The notes below the pieces were generated by a model that was not told the origin of the DNA, did no database searches, and saw nothing but the letters and a program-made list of their open reading frames with translations. Shown piece after piece: positions 51,292-54,251 of a stretch of DNA of 54,251 bases. How positions within the stretch are numbered: the stretch's first letter is position 1; each line of letters opens with the position of its first letter. The stretch lies in the NCBI RefSeq assembly GCF_023074185.1, contig NZ_JADPKY010000160.1, forward strand, positions 1 through 54,251, in the 5' to 3' direction. The translations under genes were made by a program, and so were the position numbers. The DNA is from Bradyrhizobium sp. 132. Lineage in GTDB: Bacteria; Pseudomonadota; Alphaproteobacteria; Rhizobiales; Xanthobacteraceae.

Positions 51292-51657
51292 CTATGGGAG
51301 CGCCAGAATCAGCCGCAGTTGCTCCTTCAATTGGTCGATGGAAAACGGCTTGCCGATTGCGGGGGCATTCCTGAATTCCTCCTCCAGCGGCGGTCCGCCG
51401 TAGCCGGTGCTGAACAGGAAAGGAATCTTTCGGTCGCGCAAGATGCGCGCTACCGGGAAAACGAACTTCCCGGCCAGGTTGACGTCAAGCAAAGCTAGAT
51501 CGAACGTTGCCCTGGTGGCAAGTTCGCACGCCTTCGTCACGTGGGCGGCCGAGGCGACCACTTTCAACCCCAATTCCTCGAGCATGTCTTCGATCATGAG
51601 GGCCACCAATCCCTCATCTTCGACCAGGAGAACCCTGGCGCCGGACAGCTCAACCAT
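51292..51657 (-). CDS. Single-domain response regulator
   Basis: 121 residues from ATG 51657, which overlaps the last codons of the HWE-type kinase gene (ATGGTTGA). Receiver with acidic pocket LLVEDEG, Asp58 in LALLDVNLAG, Thr in FSTGYG and Lys in IGKPFS. No output domain. It is translationally coupled to the kinase, so it is its partner. Confidence 0.9.
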   Translation of the reverse strand: MVELSGARVLLVEDEGLVALMIEDMLEELGLKVVASAAHVTKACELATRATFDLALLDVNLAGKFVFPVARILRDRKIPFLFSTGYGGPPLEEEFRNAPAIGKPFSIDQLKEQLRLILALP

Positions 51658-53833
51658 TGGACGATGCAGGCACAATGGGAAACACCATGCGGCAGCGGGT
51701 GCCCTCCGGCTCGAACACCAGATCGAACTCGCCGGCGAGGTCATGCTCGACGCAACGCTCCATCAGTCGCGTGCCGAAGCCGCGCCGCTTGGGTGGCGAA
51801 ACCAGTGGCCCGCCACGTTCGCGCCACTCGCACTCCACCGTGTTGTGCGACAGTTCGTTCGGGCCAAGCCGCCAAGTGAGGGACACAGCCCCGTCTGGCA
51901 CCGAGAGTGCGCCGTATTTTGCAGCGTTGGTCAGAAGTTCGTTGAGCACCATGGTGATGCTCAGCGCCGTTCGGGCGTCCAGATCGACGTGGGGCCCCTG
52001 CGTCGTCACGCGTCCGCCCGACACCGGAGCAACGATATCGTAGACCAGCCTTTCTAAAGGTGCCTCCTGCCAGTTTCGCCTGGTGAGCAGGTCATGCGCG
52101 CGGGCAAGCGCAAGCAGCCGCCCAGTGAACGTTGGCAGGAATTCCTGCAGGTCGGCGGCGTGGCGCGCGGTCTGGCTCGCGAGCGACTGCACGGTGGCCA
52201 GAGTGTTCTTCACACGATGGTTGAGCTCGTCAATTAAGATCTTTTGGGCGTTCTCGGCGCGCTTGCGCTCGCTGATATCGACCAGCATGTTGATGGCGCC
52301 GACCAGATTTCCCGCGGCGTCTCGCAGGGGCGTCGGATAAGGAATAAAGGGTACGCGTCTGCCGTCCGGGCGTTCGGCCACCGCTTCGGCACCGCGGACC
52401 TCACGGTTTTCGCGCAGCGCGACGGCCATCGGGCACTCATTGTGCGGCAGTGGCGTGCCGTCGGGCCAATAGAGTTTCCAGGTCACACACCATTCGTCGC
52501 CCGGCTGCGGCGTTCTGCCCGCCATCTCGACCGCCGCCCGATTGTAGAAATTGATGCGACCCTCGGCATCCGTCGTGTAAATGGCTGCTGGCAGCGCCTC
52601 GAGGAGATCGCGCATGCGTTGCTCGCCGTCGCGCAGGCGGTCCTCCAGTTGCTTGGTGGTGGTGACATCCTGGGCGACGCGCACGCCATAAAGGAATCGG
52701 CCTGCCGAATCCCGCACCGACGAGCTGAAAATGTCGAGATGGCGCACGGACCCGTCAGGCCGCAGTGCGCGCTTGCGAATCGTGTAGTTGTCGATGTCGC
52801 CACGGACCTGCCGCGCGTAGAACTCAGCGTCCTCGGTCTGGTCGTCGGGATGGGTGTAGTCGAAGAAGGTCATCCGCAACAGCTCGTCGCGCGAGCGCGC
52901 AGAGATGCGGCAGAGGGAATCATTCACCCGCAAGAAGCGGCCGTTCTCGTCGGTTTCGGAGATGCCGACGCTGGCGGCCTCATAAGTTGCCGCGAGCCGG
53001 GCTTCACTAGCTCGGCGCGCCTCTTCGGCAGCATGCAGTTCGGTGACGTCAATGGTGAAGCAGCGCGTGTTGACGAACTTGCCGTCCACAAAACGGCTGT
53101 TCGACGTAATCAGCGTGTGCTTGACAGAGCCATCACGCGCCCGCAGCCGCGCAGGGTAGCGATCGAGCGGCTCGCCACATGAAAGACGGTGAAGGATATC
53201 GCCGATCACCGGCGCGTCGACATGAAACTCGGCGACGTGGCGACCAATGTACTCCTCGCGCCTGTACCCAAGCAGATCCAACTCAGCTTTGTTGGCACGA
53301 AGGATAATCCCTTCTCCGCTGACGATATGAAGGCCCACCGCCCCATTATCGAAAAAGTCCTCCAGGTCCTGCGTCTCCCGGCGGACTTCCTCCTCGACCT
53401 GCTTGCGTCCGGTGATGTCCTGGAAGCAATTTATGGCGCCTTGGATGCGGCCAGCTTGATCGCGCAACGCCCGGATGTTGAGCAGGGCCGCGAAGCGAGA
53501 GCCATCCGGCCGCGCCATTATGACTTCGGCATTGCGCGTCGGCGTTCCCATACGAACCGCGGTGGCCATGGGACAGTCGGCATGGGCAAGCGGACTTCCA
53601 TCGAGCAGGTGGAGCCGGTGTGAACCGCAAAAGCGCTCCTTCCTGACGATGTCAGGTGTTCGGCCCCACAATTCCACGGCCTCGGCGTTGTAGGCGACAA
53701 GCAGTCCATCGGCGTCACAAAGATAGACCGCGCCGGGAATGGCATCGAGCGCGGCGCGGCCGGCCGCGGCCAGCGCCTCGAACTCCGTGGGCCTTTGGCG
53801 GGCGGACAGCGGGAATTCTTCGACGTTTGACAT
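51650..53833 (-). CDS. PAS sensor kinase with HWE/HisKA_2 transmitter
   Basis: 727 residues from ATG 53833; an upstream frame adds an Arg/Ala-rich stretch and is not favoured. Four PAS domains (about 20-145, 155-265, 275-390, 405-525) contain EVIMARPDGSRFAALLNIRA, RARDGSVKHTLITSNSRFVD and HPDDQTEDAEFYARQVRGDI. The transmitter has H539 in LIDELNHRVKNTLATVQSLA, and an ATPase domain with VLNELLTNAAKYGALS. The HRVKNTLA motif is the HWE/HisKA_2 class, typical of alphaproteobacterial light, redox and general-stress sensing. No membrane segment. Paired with the overlapping receiver downstream. Confidence 0.92.
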   Translation of the reverse strand: MSNVEEFPLSARQRPTEFEALAAAGRAALDAIPGAVYLCDADGLLVAYNAEAVELWGRTPDIVRKERFCGSHRLHLLDGSPLAHADCPMATAVRMGTPTRNAEVIMARPDGSRFAALLNIRALRDQAGRIQGAINCFQDITGRKQVEEEVRRETQDLEDFFDNGAVGLHIVSGEGIILRANKAELDLLGYRREEYIGRHVAEFHVDAPVIGDILHRLSCGEPLDRYPARLRARDGSVKHTLITSNSRFVDGKFVNTRCFTIDVTELHAAEEARRASEARLAATYEAASVGISETDENGRFLRVNDSLCRISARSRDELLRMTFFDYTHPDDQTEDAEFYARQVRGDIDNYTIRKRALRPDGSVRHLDIFSSSVRDSAGRFLYGVRVAQDVTTTKQLEDRLRDGEQRMRDLLEALPAAIYTTDAEGRINFYNRAAVEMAGRTPQPGDEWCVTWKLYWPDGTPLPHNECPMAVALRENREVRGAEAVAERPDGRRVPFIPYPTPLRDAAGNLVGAINMLVDISERKRAENAQKILIDELNHRVKNTLATVQSLASQTARHAADLQEFLPTFTGRLLALARAHDLLTRRNWQEAPLERLVYDIVAPVSGGRVTTQGPHVDLDARTALSITMVLNELLTNAAKYGALSVPDGAVSLTWRLGPNELSHNTVECEWRERGGPLVSPPKRRGFGTRLMERCVEHDLAGEFDLVFEPEGTRCRMVFPIVPASSNG

Positions 53834-54117
53834 GAGGCGCTCGGCTCTCGGGGCGAGAGGAGCGACGGCCCGATGCGAGCCTCGCCTATTGAAATGAACA
53901 TGGGCGGACGCCCCTGCAGCCCGCCGAACCGCTGATAACTTTAGCACGCGCCAATTGGTTCCCCCGGTACCCCCCTCCGATTTCGGCTAGGGGTCAATCG
54001 CGTCGGTGCAGACCTCTACCAGTCACTTCCGGCCTACCCCGAACTGCGGACATAGTGGAACCGGCGCAGCTGGTCCGGAACGGGCCAACACCAGACTCAT
54101 GCAGCGCGGCGGGCCTT

Positions 54118-54251
54118 CTATTCAATCACCTCGTCGGCACGTACCAGCAACGATGGCGGAACGGTGAGACCGAGCGCCTTGGCCGTCTTCATGTTGATGA
54201 TGAGGACGAACTTTGTTGGCCTCTCTACCGGGAGGTCCATAGGCTTGGCGC
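54118..54251 (-). CDS. ABC_sub_bind substrate-binding protein, C-terminal end (partial)
   Basis: The last 44 codons read MDLPVERPTKFVLIINMKTA, then KALGLTVPPSLLVRADEVIE and stop. This is the very typical C-terminus of rhizobial ABC_sub_bind proteins (KTAKALGLTVPPSLL-ADEVIE). The N-terminal part lies beyond the window edge. Confidence 0.85.
   Translation of the reverse strand, partial: AKPMDLPVERPTKFVLIINMKTAKALGLTVPPSLLVRADEVIE

Noticed and set aside
1..54251. CRISPR array
   Set aside because: No regularly spaced direct repeats of 24-40 bases were seen and no cas gene is present.

Overview
The window looks like chromosomal accessory DNA from a Bradyrhizobium-type alphaproteobacterium (Nitrobacteraceae). 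The grounds are GC-rich codon use, a Porin_2-type porin, Omp31-like barrels, many small DUF families common in that group (DUF992, DUF2934, DUF6894, DUF4142), FixJ-type response regulators, an HWE-type sensor kinase, and an ABC_sub_bind protein cut by the right edge. Taxonomy is inferred from protein character only, without a database search.

Layout. 0.5-3.5 kb: a large porin and a decayed IS110-type transposase. 3.5-20.7 kb: the most coherent block. It holds two secreted sulfatases with the C-T-A-G-R motif, a formylglycine-generating enzyme (FGE) that would activate them, an HdeD membrane protein, two paralogous AraC-type regulators, an SphA/MetA-like outer-membrane protein, a periplasmic HAD phosphatase, an HdeA-like protein, an LssY C-terminal-domain protein and a run of small exported proteins. 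20.9-26.9 kb: a GNAT protein, an orphan nuoB, small membrane proteins, and an isoaspartyl methyltransferase/erythromycin-esterase fusion with a helical partner. 27.2-29.6 kb: an Hsp20 gene, the tail of an IS481-like transposase and gene-empty DNA with long inverted repeats. 29.6-33.3 kb: a PAS sensor kinase with FixJ-type regulators. 33.7-41.9 kb: many small genes, including three related Cys4 proteins, a PilZ protein, a Crp-type regulator, an Omp31-like barrel and an apparently toxin-less HI1420-type antitoxin. 42-50.8 kb: decayed and mobile DNA (broken tadG-like gene, broken azoreductase, IS91 element) interleaved with intact SMR, AhpD-like, MocR, nitrilase and ureohydrolase genes. 51.3-53.8 kb: an HWE-type kinase and its receiver.

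Main result. I find thirteen copies of one 17-bp sequence, in gene orientation N-TGCCGA-N4-GCATAG, at intergenic positions between 5.5 and 19.8 kb. Each precedes a gene or operon of the sulfatase/AraC block, and each is oriented the same way relative to the gene it precedes. The GCATAG half is identical in all thirteen. Copies are paired in three divergent promoter regions. After start correction, the copy before each of the two araC genes lies exactly 77 nt from the start codon. This describes a single regulon of mostly envelope and secreted proteins, probably run by the two AraC paralogues and including themselves. The signal and the sulfated substrate are unknown.

How it may work: the AraC proteins sense a ligand and activate an outer-membrane channel, cytoplasmic FGE, two exported sulfatases, a periplasmic phosphatase and envelope-protection proteins (HdeA/HdeD). 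Together these could take up and desulfate or dephosphorylate an external compound while guarding the envelope. That functional reading is inference; the motif set and the gene content are seen directly.
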